Assembly (NCBI RefSeq): GCF_000179235.2
Contig: NZ_CP039373.1
Location: forward strand, 899,860-963,859
Direction of reading: 5' to 3'
Length of the DNA stretch: 64,000 nucleotides
DNA from: Synechococcus sp. CB0101
Lineage (GTDB): Bacteria; Cyanobacteriota; Cyanobacteriia; PCC-6307; Cyanobiaceae
Shown here: piece by piece, positions 42,019 through 50,110 of the stretch
Numbering within the stretch: position 1 is the first letter of the stretch
Layout of the letters: the number at the start of each line of letters is the position of its first letter
Program-made: the position numbers and the translations under genes
The notes under the pieces: generated by a model
Database searches by the model: none
Told to the model about the DNA's origin: nothing
What the model saw: only the letters and a program-made list of their open reading frames with translations

Positions 42019-43380
42019 CTAAAAGTCAATCTTCTGCCTGCCACCCAATGTTGACAATGAAATAGAAGCCATAGAAGCTAGCTCATTAAGACTGTCTACT
42101 CTTAGATCAACTGTCGACCAGTTTTCCCGCCTTCCCTCAACCAAGTCAAAGTTAGATGAAAGCCATCTTTTCAAAGAACTCTCAACTTCCAAAACCATTG
42201 AACCTGGCGCTGGTCCACGCAATTCGAGTAACGTCCAGCCGTCCCTACGATGAGTCGAGAGACGACTGACAGGGACATTGGTTATTCCAATTTGCTGCTC
42301 TCCAGGACGCGCCATCAAATAGAGCCAGGCATCCTTTCCCTGGTTAAATCCAACGGGAGTACAGGAGGGGCAACCTGTTGGACTAGAACACGTAAGGCGA
42401 ACAGGTTGAATACTCCAGATGTGCAGGCACGAAGGAAGCTGACACTGAAACTGGGTTTTATGCCCATACCCATGATAAGCACCCATCATTTTGATGCCCC
42501 CCTTGGAGACCTTTTCTAAACGCTCAAGGAAGTCTTCCTCCGTGACGCGAGCCACTCCCGAGCATCGTGGGCACCCCGCATCGTTATTAGTAAAAACGGC
42601 AATACTAGTCTTCCACTCGTACTCGCACACGAGACAGCTAAACGTGCAGGGCGTCTTGGTATCAATGTAATCATCCCCCATTCGGATGCTCGGCTTTTTC
42701 TCCTCCATCCATTGCCTCTTCTCCTGCTCTGACACCAAGAACTGCTTGCCATTTGCAGTCCACCCACAATCCGGGCAACCCTGAAGCCCCCTGCCCTGCA
42801 AGCGAATTACCTCGGGAATGGTGGTCCATTCTCGAAACGAAGACTCATGATTTGGATTAAGGCAACGAAAGGTGGCAGGCTCCGATTGCGACGTGTATTC
42901 CAGTAGATGCACGAAAGGGCGATTTTCCTTTAGCCATTTACGAAACTCATCCTCGGGCAGGCGCTTACTCTCTGCATTGCGCCTGATAGCGCACTGCGGG
43001 CAGCCCGTCGCAGCCGTTTTGAGTGACCTGAATGTCGTTTCCCACTTATGCAGGCACTGTTCATCAGTGCACTGAAAAAGCGTCTTGCCCCGATGGGTTG
43101 TCAGCTCACCAATCAGCTTGACATCGGGGCGATGCTTTCTGAGCCATTTCCGTATTTCTGCTTTCCATTCTTCGTTCCGCGCAGCTAACGCACACTTTGG
43201 GCATCCATACTTGACACCACGCAGAAGGTTATCAGGGGTGGCTTGCCATTCATGGGAGCATGCTTTACAGCGCAGACTAATCTTTTCTTTTGCCGTGACG
43301 TAATCACTCAGGGCTTCGATCCGAGGAAACCTTTGCGCAAGGCGCCTCACAAACTCCTCAGGAGAAAGTCGAGCAAGCAT
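42019..43380 (-). CDS. Five-fold zinc-ribbon repeat protein with GIY-YIG-like C-terminus
   Basis: A 453-residue protein. The ATG at 43380 has AAGGAGGG at the right distance and is preferred over the upstream GTG. Five repeats of about 70 residues each carry CxxC...W...CPxC (CKACSHEW/CPKC, CTDEQCLHKW/CPQC, CLNPNHESSFREW/CPDC, CLVCEYEW/CPRC, CQLPSCLHIW/CPSC). The last 100 residues (AWLYLMARPGEQQIGITNV then RLSTHRRDGW, LEVESSLKRWL) match the GIY-YIG layout with YLM for GIY and IGIT for YIG. A sequence-specific nuclease reading DNA through several ribbons is a reasonable inference. Confidence 0.75.
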   Translation of the reverse strand: MLARLSPEEFVRRLAQRFPRIEALSDYVTAKEKISLRCKACSHEWQATPDNLLRGVKYGCPKCALAARNEEWKAEIRKWLRKHRPDVKLIGELTTHRGKTLFQCTDEQCLHKWETTFRSLKTAATGCPQCAIRRNAESKRLPEDEFRKWLKENRPFVHLLEYTSQSEPATFRCLNPNHESSFREWTTIPEVIRLQGRGLQGCPDCGWTANGKQFLVSEQEKRQWMEEKKPSIRMGDDYIDTKTPCTFSCLVCEYEWKTSIAVFTNNDAGCPRCSGVARVTEEDFLERLEKVSKGGIKMMGAYHGYGHKTQFQCQLPSCLHIWSIQPVRLTCSSPTGCPSCTPVGFNQGKDAWLYLMARPGEQQIGITNVPVSRLSTHRRDGWTLLELRGPAPGSMVLEVESSLKRWLSSNFDLVEGRRENWSTVDLRVDSLNELASMASISLSTLGGRQKIDF

Positions 43381-43413
43381 GGCTAACCCTCCTTGCACGT
43401 AGCGAGCATGGCT

Positions 43414-44640
43414 TCAGCCTCCTACCGCCACAGCCTGCCCTGCATCCCCTGAATGGGTGAGACACGCCTGCCCGTTCACAGCCTCAAAGGCACTGGCAAG
43501 GTCGCGCGTCATGAAGCGGGCGTAGTTGCCCATATGCACCTCAAGGCTGTGCCCCATGGCATCAGCCATTTGCTTGGGCTGCAGACCACGGGCGTGACCA
43601 GTAGCGCTGTAGCGATGACGGAATGAGTAGGGCACGAGTTCCTGCCCTTCAGCAGCAGCTTCAGCAGCGATGGACTGCCAAGTGGGCTGACGCTTGAGGA
43701 AGGTGCCAAGCGCCTCGCCTGCTTTGCCTGGCTGCCCCAGCGGCGGCAGTTCCTCTTTGAGGTGGACGCGCTGCTGCAGGTTCCAATCCACTGCCCCATC
43801 CACGTCATGCACGAGCAGGGGGTAGAGGCGACGTTCAGCCGTGCGAGCACCTTTACGCCCGCCCTTGGACTTCTGATAGGTGGACCACAGCTCGGTGCCG
43901 TTGTTGCGGGTGACGAGATGGCGCAGGTCTTCAGGGCGCAAGCCGTAGACGGCGAGCAGCTGCAGGGCAAAGCGCCAGCGGTGCCCTGCGGCGGTATCAG
44001 GCACCGCATCCACCAGACGCAGCACCTGAGCATCGGTGAGGGGATAGCCGATGCGCTTCTCGTTGACGTATTCACCATCAACGGCAGCAGGTGGCAGCCA
44101 GCAGGATTTGAAGCTGCGGCGCTGAACGCAAAAGCGGAGGAAGCCGCTGAGTGATTGGCGCATGATTTGGCGCTGACGGGTGCCTGGCTCCCAACGCTTG
44201 AGAGCGGCATCACAGAGGTCAACACCGTTGGTGGGGGCGTTCTTGCTGCCGAGTGCCTTCAGCGCTGCCTCAAAGACAGGCGTGTACTTCTGACGCCATG
44301 TGCGGTCAGAGACGCGTTGCTTGTGCTGGCGGTAGGCAGCAGCGGCAGCAGTCCAGTCGGTGTCGTGGGCAGAGCGCACGACGGTGGCGACCTTGGCGGC
44401 ACCTTTGAGGTCAACGCCACCTTCGTTGAAGGCTTTGGCAATGACCTTGATGTGCTGCAGGGCATCAACCCATGCCGCTTCCTCCCAGGCAAAGGGGAGG
44501 TTCATGGATTGGGTCTTGATGCCAGGGCGACGCACTTGAAGGCGCATACGCCCGTAGTCGGGCATGACAAGCCAGCCGCTGCCCACCTGGGACTTGATGG
44601 CTTTACGGAGCTGGATTGCCCAGTCGGTTGAGGTATTCAC
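43414..44640 (-). CDS. Tyrosine recombinase/integrase of the element
   Basis: A 408-residue phage-type integrase beginning at GTG 44640. An N-terminal arm/core-binding region (residues 1-190) precedes the catalytic domain with Arg235 (YGLRPEDL), a basic Lys segment, YSFRHRY with Arg341 (the usual His of HxxR is Tyr338), His364 (MGHS) and the nucleophile Tyr373 (GNYARF). It lies next to the right attachment site and catalyses insertion into tRNA-Pro. The gene reads towards the interior of the element. Confidence 0.92.
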   Translation of the reverse strand: MNTSTDWAIQLRKAIKSQVGSGWLVMPDYGRMRLQVRRPGIKTQSMNLPFAWEEAAWVDALQHIKVIAKAFNEGGVDLKGAAKVATVVRSAHDTDWTAAAAAYRQHKQRVSDRTWRQKYTPVFEAALKALGSKNAPTNGVDLCDAALKRWEPGTRQRQIMRQSLSGFLRFCVQRRSFKSCWLPPAAVDGEYVNEKRIGYPLTDAQVLRLVDAVPDTAAGHRWRFALQLLAVYGLRPEDLRHLVTRNNGTELWSTYQKSKGGRKGARTAERRLYPLLVHDVDGAVDWNLQQRVHLKEELPPLGQPGKAGEALGTFLKRQPTWQSIAAEAAAEGQELVPYSFRHRYSATGHARGLQPKQMADAMGHSLEVHMGNYARFMTRDLASAFEAVNGQACLTHSGDAGQAVAVGG

Positions 44641-44648
44641 TTGCGCTG

Positions 44649-44662
44649 GGGAGCACTAGGTC
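44649..44662 (+). repeat. Partial attachment-core repeat beside the integrase start
   Basis: GGGAGCACTAGGTC is identical to the anticodon-arm part of the attachment core and lies 9 bases upstream of the integrase GTG. It could be a recombinase binding site, an autoregulatory operator or a remnant of an earlier junction. Confidence 0.5.
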
Positions 44663-44792
44663 ATTTCTACACGGGTCTCCGTGTAAAAGCAAGCGATACG
44701 GTGCGGCAGCGTGCGACTGCGTGCGGAGTCAACCCAGTGTGGATCCCTATTTTTTACTGGGGTTTTGCCGTCCTGCCAGCTTTGCCCAGTCC

Positions 44793-44835
44793 CTTTGGGA
44801 GCACTAGGTCGCAGGTTCGAATCCTGTCGCCCCGA
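44793..44835 (+). repeat. Right attachment core (attR)
   Basis: Exact 43-base copy of the tRNA-Pro 3' end (CTTTGGGAGCACTAGGTCGC at its start, GTCGCCCCGA at its end) without the 5' half of a tRNA. It marks the right boundary of the element. Confidence 0.95.
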
Positions 44836-45091
44836 TTGATTTCTCAGGGATTGAGCCGAAACTTTCCGCTCAAATCCCGCTCAAAAATCCGTCCCGCTAT
44901 GGCTGGCAGTGTCTGGAAGCGTCCGGGGTTGTCAGGGCCGTCCCCCGTAGCCTCCAGTGCGAGCAAGCCTCAACGGGGGCGATACCGAGCTGCGTCATCC
45001 CTGAACGCATCCATCCCCTTTCGCCGAATCCGCTGATGGATCGATCGCAGATCTCCGGTCCCAGGAGTTCCTGTCCTTCGCATCCGAGCCA

Positions 45092-45352
45092 ATGACCCAT
45101 ACCCCCCACTGGTCCGTGCAACGTCAGGCCACCGATTGCCTGGGCGTGAGCGAGCGGACGCTGCATCGCTGGCGCTCCGCCGGCCTGCTCAAGCCGGGTG
45201 AGCACTTCCGCCGGAAGTTCCCCTCGCCCAACAGCCCGCTCCTCTATCACCTGGAGCGCTGCGAGGAAGCCATGAACCATGCCTGCGCACGTCCCTGGCA
45301 GCAGCTCGAGCGTGCACCCCAGTGCTCCCGCGAGAAACTCAAGCGCCGTTGA
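45092..45352 (+). CDS. Excisionase/MerR-like winged-helix protein outside attR
   Basis: An 86-residue DNA-binding protein: VQRQATDCLGVSERTLHRWR then SAGLLKPGEHFRRKFPS and LLYHLERCEEAM. The layout and several positions (SERT/GERT, RSxG, KxGEH, YxLExC) match the protein at 21609 inside the element. It probably belonged to another or earlier element at the same tRNA site. Confidence 0.65.
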   Translation: MTHTPHWSVQRQATDCLGVSERTLHRWRSAGLLKPGEHFRRKFPSPNSPLLYHLERCEEAMNHACARPWQQLERAPQCSREKLKRR

Positions 45353-45361
45353 AGACAACCC

Positions 45362-45712
45362 TCAGGGCTGGCCCTGCCCCCGACCGCTCACCGAGCTTCC
45401 CAAGGCGAGTCCAGCCAGGATGCTGAGCCCCTGATTCACCGCGTCATCAATGCGCCCCTGAGGGCGGGCGCAGAACAAGACGACTGGGTGCTCGGGAGTG
45501 GGAGTGCCCAAGGCTTGCTGCGTTGCATCAGGCTCAACAACGGCTCTGGAGCCGACAGATACGTCAACACGCCGCTCAAGTGCCGGCACGCCATGAATTC
45601 GCACATACAGCCAGCTCAGCGCCGTGCAGTTGAGTAAGTCGAAGGCGAGAGTGGCGCCCTGGAACCCGAGGATCCCTGTGGAAATCCAAACCACAAGTCT
45701 GCGGGAATCCAT
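45362..45712 (-). CDS. Hypothetical protein with membrane-anchor segment
   Basis: A 116-residue frame with a hydrophobic N-terminus (RLVVWISTGILGFQGATLAF) and a second hydrophobic C-terminal stretch (LSILAGLALGSSVSG). The middle is polar. No family is recognised; it may be a small envelope protein or decayed coding sequence. Confidence 0.4.
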   Translation of the reverse strand: MDSRRLVVWISTGILGFQGATLAFDLLNCTALSWLYVRIHGVPALERRVDVSVGSRAVVEPDATQQALGTPTPEHPVVLFCARPQGRIDDAVNQGLSILAGLALGSSVSGRGQGQP

Positions 45713-46211
45713 GAAGCACGATCGAACTGATTAAAGAGTTCCGAGGTCGCACGTCTGCTCAAAAATGCTCTGCTTCTGCCCAATGGCAGAGACCCAGGGG
45801 CCTAAAGCAAGCTCAGAGCAGGCAAGCCCTTCACCAGAGCTGCCACCCAGGTTCGGGAAGGTGCGATAAATCCAATTGATCAGCGGGGTAAGAGGGCGAG
45901 AAGCTACAGACAGGGCTAAAACTCAGCAAGCATCAAGCCGCGTGCAAGCGGCGGGGAAAGAGAGAAACGAACAGGACTGACCAGCCAAGCGACAGGCAGC
46001 TCCGCAGCGTTGATCGCTCGACTCGAGGGAGCGGTGCCCGAGTCCTGACTGCTTGAACGCCTTGCAATGCTTGACCGTGAAAGAGCACTTGGACACCATG
46101 AGGCAACGGATGAGGGAGGCAGCCCTCTAACACACCCGAGCGTGAAGCGAACGAAACAGCCGAGGACAAGAAGCGTCAAAAGACAGTCGTATTTCCGAAA
46201 GCCAAGCACCC
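45713..46211. other. Gene-free stretch left of IS copy 2
   Basis: About 500 bases with several short frames but none with a protein-like pattern or ribosome site. No AbrB N-terminal sequence is found here, although the abrB remnant lies on the other side of the IS. Confidence 0.5.
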
Positions 46212-46285
46212 TGACGTGGCCCCTAAAAATCGGTCCAGGGTGAATGAGAGCCCTCATCCGGCCAGACTGGGCCGGGGACTCCACC

Positions 46286-46564
46286 ATGAAACGAACCCGC
46301 CACACACCCGAGCAGATCATCCGCAAGCTCAAAACGGCTGACCAGTTGCTTGCCCAGGGCCAGACAGTTGCGGACGCCTGCCGATTTCTCGAGGTCTCCC
46401 AGCCCACCTACCACCGCTGGCGGCAGCTCTACGGCGGAATGAAGGCAGAAGAGGCCAAACGGCTCAGCCAGCTGGAGAAAGAGAACGCCCGGCTCAAAAG
46501 GCTTCTGGCGGAAGCAGAGCTCGACAAGGCGATGCTCAAGGACCTCGCCGAGGGAAACTTCTGA
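46286..46564 (+). CDS. IS3-family transposase OrfA
   Basis: A 92-residue HTH/leucine-zipper protein ([20 protein letters not shown] then [20 protein letters not shown]). It is about 85% like OrfA of copy 1 by eye. It ends AEGNF-stop over the slippery GGGAAAC at 46552-46558, as in copy 1. Confidence 0.9.
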   Translation: MKRTRHTPEQIIRKLKTADQLLAQGQTVADACRFLEVSQPTYHRWRQLYGGMKAEEAKRLSQLEKENARLKRLLAEAELDKAMLKDLAEGNF

Positions 46565-47393
46565 GCCCGGAGCGTCGCCGGCGGGCCGTCACAGTCCTGC
46601 AGGAGCGTTACCGGGCATCCCAGCGGAGGGTCTGCCGATTGGTGGGCCAGCACCGCAGCAGCCAGCGCCATGTCGGCAAGGTCGCCGATCTTGAGGAGGC
46701 CAAGCTGAGGCATCGTCTCCGCGAAATCGCAGCTGAGCACATCCGCTGGGGCCGGCGCATGGCCCACCGCCTGTTGCGGCGGGAAGGCTGGACGGTAAAC
46801 CACAAGCGGGTGCACCGGCTCTGGCGCGAGGAGGGCCTCCAGCGGCCCACCCCCGCAAGCAGAAGAGGGCACGCCCGGCTGACGGCTCGGTGCGACGTCA
46901 CCAGGCTGAGCACCCGCACCAGGTCTGGGCGATGGACTTCCAATTCGACGCCACGGCCGATGGCCGGCGGCTCAAGTTCCTCAACGTGATCGACGAGCAC
47001 AGCCGTCTCTGCCTGGCCATCCGGGTGGGCAGGCGCTGCAAGTCCAGAGACGTCGTGGCGGTGCTGGAGGAGCTCACCAGCCTCTACCCAGCCCCAGCGT
47101 TCATCCGCAGCGACAACAGGCCCGAATTCATCGCCCACGCCCTCAAGCGCTGGAGCGAGAACAGCGGCACCACCACGGCCTACATCGAACCAGGATCACC
47201 GTGGCAGAACGGGTTTGCCGAGTCGTTCAACAGCCGGTTCAGGGATGAGTTACTGAACACCGAGCTGTTCGCCACCGTGAGCGAGGCCCAAACCTTGGCT
47301 GATCGCTGGCGCTGGGAGTACAACACCTTGAGGCCGCATTCAGCCCTCCAGGGGCGTACGCCCCTGGAGGCAGCTCAACCAGCTGCTGCATAA
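46552..47393 (+). pseudogene. IS3-family transposase OrfB, frameshifted
   Basis: The first part ([20 protein letters not shown] to [11 protein letters not shown]) and the second part ([20 protein letters not shown] onward with SDNRPEF and [17 protein letters not shown]) are in different frames. Compared with copy 1 the linking segment of 39 bases is 38 bases here, a one-base loss. The DDE residues remain, but the conserved Gly of SDNGPEF is Arg. The element would need copy 1 in trans to move, unless the shift is a sequencing error. Confidence 0.8.
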
Positions 47394-47438
47394 CCACCCA
47401 CTCTCATTGCGCCTGGACCAATGAAGGGGGTCACGTCA

Positions 47439-47621
47439 GGCCGGGGCAAGGGTGGCCGCAAGCTCAGCTACACCGCCACCGTGCAGGGCAACGGCAACCT
47501 GTTGATCGGCAAGGCCTACACCGCCATGCTCGACCTCAAGCCCGGCGATGAATTTGAAATCAAACTCGGCCGCAAGCAAGTTCGCCTGATCCCCGTGGGT
47601 GGGGTCGACGAAGACGAGTGA
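47439..47621 (+). pseudogene. C-terminal half of cyanobacterial AbrB regulator, cut by IS
   Basis: Residues GRGKGGRKLSYTATVQGNG, NLLIGKAYTAMLDLKPGDEF, EIKLGRKQVRLIPVGG match the SpoVT/AbrB-like C-terminal domain of picocyanobacterial AbrB proteins, which are normally about 120-130 residues. The N-terminal half is missing; the IS end supplies ATGAAGGGGGTCACGTCA (MKGVTS), so a 66-residue chimeric product could still be made from 47421. AbrB proteins control carbon/nitrogen genes in cyanobacteria; this copy is probably inactive or altered. Confidence 0.8.
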
Positions 47622-47648
47622 TGTCCTGAACAATCCGTTGATTCCCAC

Positions 47649-47677
47649 GACCCCTGGCGTTTCGCCAGGGGTCTTTT
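47649..47677 (+). terminator. Strong Rho-independent terminator after abrB
   Basis: Perfect 11-bp stem GACCCCTGGCG/CGCCAGGGGTC with a TTT loop and a TTTT tail, 27 bases after the abrB stop. It confirms that abrB was a real gene end. Confidence 0.93.
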
Positions 47678-47742
47678 GATGCAGACGACGTCAACCAACA
47701 GGCTGACCGTGGCATCGTGGAAGGGGCAACACGCAGGAGGCA

Positions 47743-47904
47743 ATGCCCAAACAGAGACCCAAACGCAGGAATGCTTTGGCCGTCTTCAGCCTGGCCCTGT
47801 CCCTCGCCGGCTATCTGCTTCTGCAGAGCGGTGCGCTGCCTAACAAGAAGAAGAAAGTGTCGACTTCAACGTCGGTGGAGATCATGAGCGATACCCGGTC
47901 TTGA
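47743..47904 (+). CDS. Small single-pass membrane protein
   Basis: A 53-residue protein: MPKQRPKRRNALAVFSLALS, LAGYLLLQSGALPNKKKKVS, then a polar tail. The basic N-terminus and the helix (LAVFSLALSLAGYLLL) fit a small membrane protein. The start is supported by a perfect AGGAGG five bases before ATG. No family recognised. Confidence 0.65.
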   Translation: MPKQRPKRRNALAVFSLALSLAGYLLLQSGALPNKKKKVSTSTSVEIMSDTRS

Positions 47905-48616
47905 AGCAGCTCGACGTGTAGGTCTGGGCATGATGTGTGGATCGCAGATCTGATCATGCAACAACAGGCCTATGACAGCGATGGAGAACTGTTGACACCT
48001 CGCGACGGTGCTAGCGACAGGATCTCATTCCTGCAATGCGCGGCAGGAGAAAGTTCCTGGCCTGGCGGAGGCACTAGCTAGTGTTTCGCATTGAGGGTAT
48101 GGAAACGAACGTCGCGCGCGCAAACCCAGAAACGCAAGAGCAATGACAGGCAAACTCAAAGGCAAGAGACCAACACAAGCTGATGCACGTTCAGCCCTCA
48201 CGAGAGGAGAGATAATCGACAGAGAGAATCACAGCGATGGGTTCAGGCGTCGCGCTGCAGCGAATGATTGGCTGAGGGATTCTGAACTGAGATGCAATTT
48301 AACGGACAGGAGAGCCTTCTGGTACGCCCGCTCAAAGCAGCGATCAGCGACCTGCTCCCAATACTGACGAGCACGGTTATCGATAACAGAGCGAAGTCAA
48401 ACGCGATGTCGGTCGCTGGGATGATTGACTCTGCTGATAGGCGAGGCCAAGGCTACTTAACCAGGCTGACAAGCAGTTGATAGAACGTGAAGCCATCACG
48501 ACGTGACGTCACTGATATCGAAGAGACACAGATCGACCCTTGATATCGAGAGTCTCGATGGACGGCCAGGGAATATGCTTGCCATGCATAAGACTATGAA
48601 GGTTGGCGATGCACCG
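47905..48616. other. Gene-free 0.7 kb stretch
   Basis: No convincing gene on either strand; short frames exist (for example near 48143) but are arginine-rich and lack ribosome sites. The composition is lower in GC than the backbone. Nothing like an RNA gene or repeat was recognised. Confidence 0.5.
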
Positions 48617-50083
48617 TCATGTGATTGCTGTTGAGGACTGGTGATGCAGTGACGTACTTGTGCGGCCGTAGCGGTCTTCAAAGCGAACGATATCGTCTTC
48701 GCCTAGGTAAGGTCCGCTCTGCACCTCGATCATCTCGACGGGGATCTTGCCAGGGTTAGACAGGCGGTGCTTGCAGCCCAGGGGGATGTAGGTGCTCTGA
48801 TTTTCACCGACCAGCTGCTCTTGGCCATCGCGTTCCACCACGGCGGTGCCGCGCACCACGATCCAGTGCTCGGCGCGGTGGTGGTGCATCTGTAGCGACA
48901 GGCTGGCACCTGGATTCACCACGATTTTCTTCACCTGCCAGCGCTCGCCTTCGGTAATGCCGTCGTAGCTGCCCCACGGGCGGTAAATGCGGCGATGGGC
49001 CTTGCTTTCTGGCGCTCCCTCAACCTCGAGCAATCCCACGATCGATTTCACATCTTGAGCGCGATCGCGGTGAGCTACCAGCACCACATCGTCGGTTTCC
49101 ACCACCACCAAGTTCTCGACGCCCAGTCCCACCACCAGGCGGTGCTCACTGCGCAGATAACAGTTCCTGCTGTCTTCACTGATCACGCGGCCCCGCAACA
49201 CGTTGCCCGAGCTGTCTTGAGTGGCCGTTTCCCAGAGGGTGCTCCAGCTGCCCACATCGCTCCAGCCCGCATCGAGCGGCACAACGGCGCCCCGGTCGGT
49301 GCGCACCATGACGGCCACATCGATCGCCACGTTGGGGCAACCGGCGAAGGCTTCGCGTTCGAGCCGCAGGAAATCCAGATCTTCGCTGTCGTGCTCCAGG
49401 GCGGCCCGGCAGGCACTCACCACATCCGGGGCCAGGCGTTCAAGCTCCGCCAAGATCGCGCTGGCCTTGAACAGGAACATGCCGCTGTTCCAGGTGAAGC
49501 GGCCGCTGGCTAGGAATTGTTCGGCGGTGGCGCGATCGGGCTTCTCCACAAATCGTGCGATCGGCACCGGCGACTGAGTGCCGCTAACACCTTCGGCAGC
49601 CTCGATGTAGCCGTATCCCGTTTCCGGTGCTGTCGGCACGATCCCGAAGGTCACCAGCTGGCCGGCTTCCGCGGCGGCTCTGCCCGCTTCAACGCTCTGC
49701 CGGAATCCGGCCGCATCGCGAATCACATGATCAGCCGCTAAAACGAAGAGCAAAGGGTCGTCGCCGTGGGCGGTGGCATGCAAAGCGGCTACCGCGACGG
49801 CTGGCGCTGTGTTGCGGCCCATCGGCTCCAACAGGATCACACCCGGATCCACACCGATTTGGCGCATCTGCTCAGCCACAATGAAGCGGTGGTCTTCATG
49901 GCAAATCAAGAGCGGAGGCTGGAGCCCCTGAATGCCATTCAGCCGCTGCTGGGTTTGCTGAAGAAGGGTGTCATCACCATCGCCGGCGAGAGCCCAATAC
50001 TGCTTGGGGTAGCTGGCTCTGGACAGGGGCCAGAGCCGCGTGCCAGTGCCGCCGCAGAGAATGACGGGAACAAGAGGAGTCAT
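48617..50083 (-). CDS. manC: Mannose-1-phosphate guanylyltransferase/mannose-6-phosphate isomerase
   Basis: Bifunctional enzyme of about 488 residues making GDP-mannose for surface polysaccharide. The N-terminal nucleotidyltransferase has VILCGGTGTRLWPLSR and the FVEKPD motif; the C-terminal cupin isomerase has RPWGSYDGI, QMHHHRAEHWIVVRGTA and the final EVQSGPYLGEDDIVR. ATG 50083 (MTPLVPVILCGG) is preferred; two ATGs lie a few codons upstream, the longest form starting at 50110. It heads the glycan cluster that fills the rest of the window. Confidence 0.94.
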   Translation of the reverse strand: MTPLVPVILCGGTGTRLWPLSRASYPKQYWALAGDGDDTLLQQTQQRLNGIQGLQPPLLICHEDHRFIVAEQMRQIGVDPGVILLEPMGRNTAPAVAVAALHATAHGDDPLLFVLAADHVIRDAAGFRQSVEAGRAAAEAGQLVTFGIVPTAPETGYGYIEAAEGVSGTQSPVPIARFVEKPDRATAEQFLASGRFTWNSGMFLFKASAILAELERLAPDVVSACRAALEHDSEDLDFLRLEREAFAGCPNVAIDVAVMVRTDRGAVVPLDAGWSDVGSWSTLWETATQDSSGNVLRGRVISEDSRNCYLRSEHRLVVGLGVENLVVVETDDVVLVAHRDRAQDVKSIVGLLEVEGAPESKAHRRIYRPWGSYDGITEGERWQVKKIVVNPGASLSLQMHHHRAEHWIVVRGTAVVERDGQEQLVGENQSTYIPLGCKHRLSNPGKIPVEMIEVQSGPYLGEDDIVRFEDRYGRTSTSLHHQSSTAIT

Positions 50084-50110
50084 GGGAGGTTGGATCAGCA
50101 TTAAATGCAA

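Larger units (their letters stand above)
20414..44835. mobile_element. 24.4 kb integrative element in tRNA-Pro (satellite or tycheposon-like)
   Basis: The element is bounded by an exact 43-base direct repeat: the tRNA 3' end on the left and a promoterless copy on the right. A tyrosine recombinase gene lies 153 bases inside the right boundary. Contents in order: small early operon, SprT-J protein, Spo11-like protein, prim-pol/DUF3987 helicase, structured noncoding region, TerS-like, lipoprotein, TerL, double-glycine-leader array with an IS3 insertion, acidic hydrophobic protein, Excalibur/thermonuclease pair, GIY-YIG nuclease, zinc-ribbon nuclease-like protein, integrase. No capsid, portal or tail gene is seen, so autonomous virion production is unlikely; packaging by a helper or transfer in other particles is inference. 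Confidence 0.9.
44641..45091. other. Right-end noncoding region holding arm-site-like words and attR
   Basis: It contains a 14-base piece of the attachment core (44649-44662), the palindrome ACACGGGTCTCCGTGT, the words GTGCGGCAGCGTGCG and ACTGCGTGCGG related to the left end, then the exact attR at 44793. After attR about 250 bases up to 45091 show no convincing gene. Confidence 0.55.
46212..47438 (+). mobile_element. IS3-family insertion sequence, copy 2 (orfB frameshifted)
   Basis: A 1227-base relative of the element at 32745, in the opposite orientation. Ends are TGACGTGGCCCCTAAAAATC at the left and the complement of TGACGTGACCCCCTTCATTG at the right. OrfB has a net one-base loss near 46850-46880. 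The right end cuts abrB. No target duplication is evident. Confidence 0.88.

Noticed and set aside
20414-44835. Complete prophage
   Set aside because: Only terminase, integrase and replication genes are seen; no portal, capsid, tail or lysis gene could be recognised.
44897-45358. Minus-strand frame of 153 residues
   Set aside because: Antisense to the excisionase-like gene, which has a clear winged-helix pattern and better start.
46608-47138. Minus-strand frame inside IS copy 2
   Set aside because: It is the shadow of the transposase gene; the same shadow appears opposite copy 1.
48143-48480. Two overlapping short frames as genes
   Set aside because: Arginine-rich translations, no ribosome site, no recognisable pattern.
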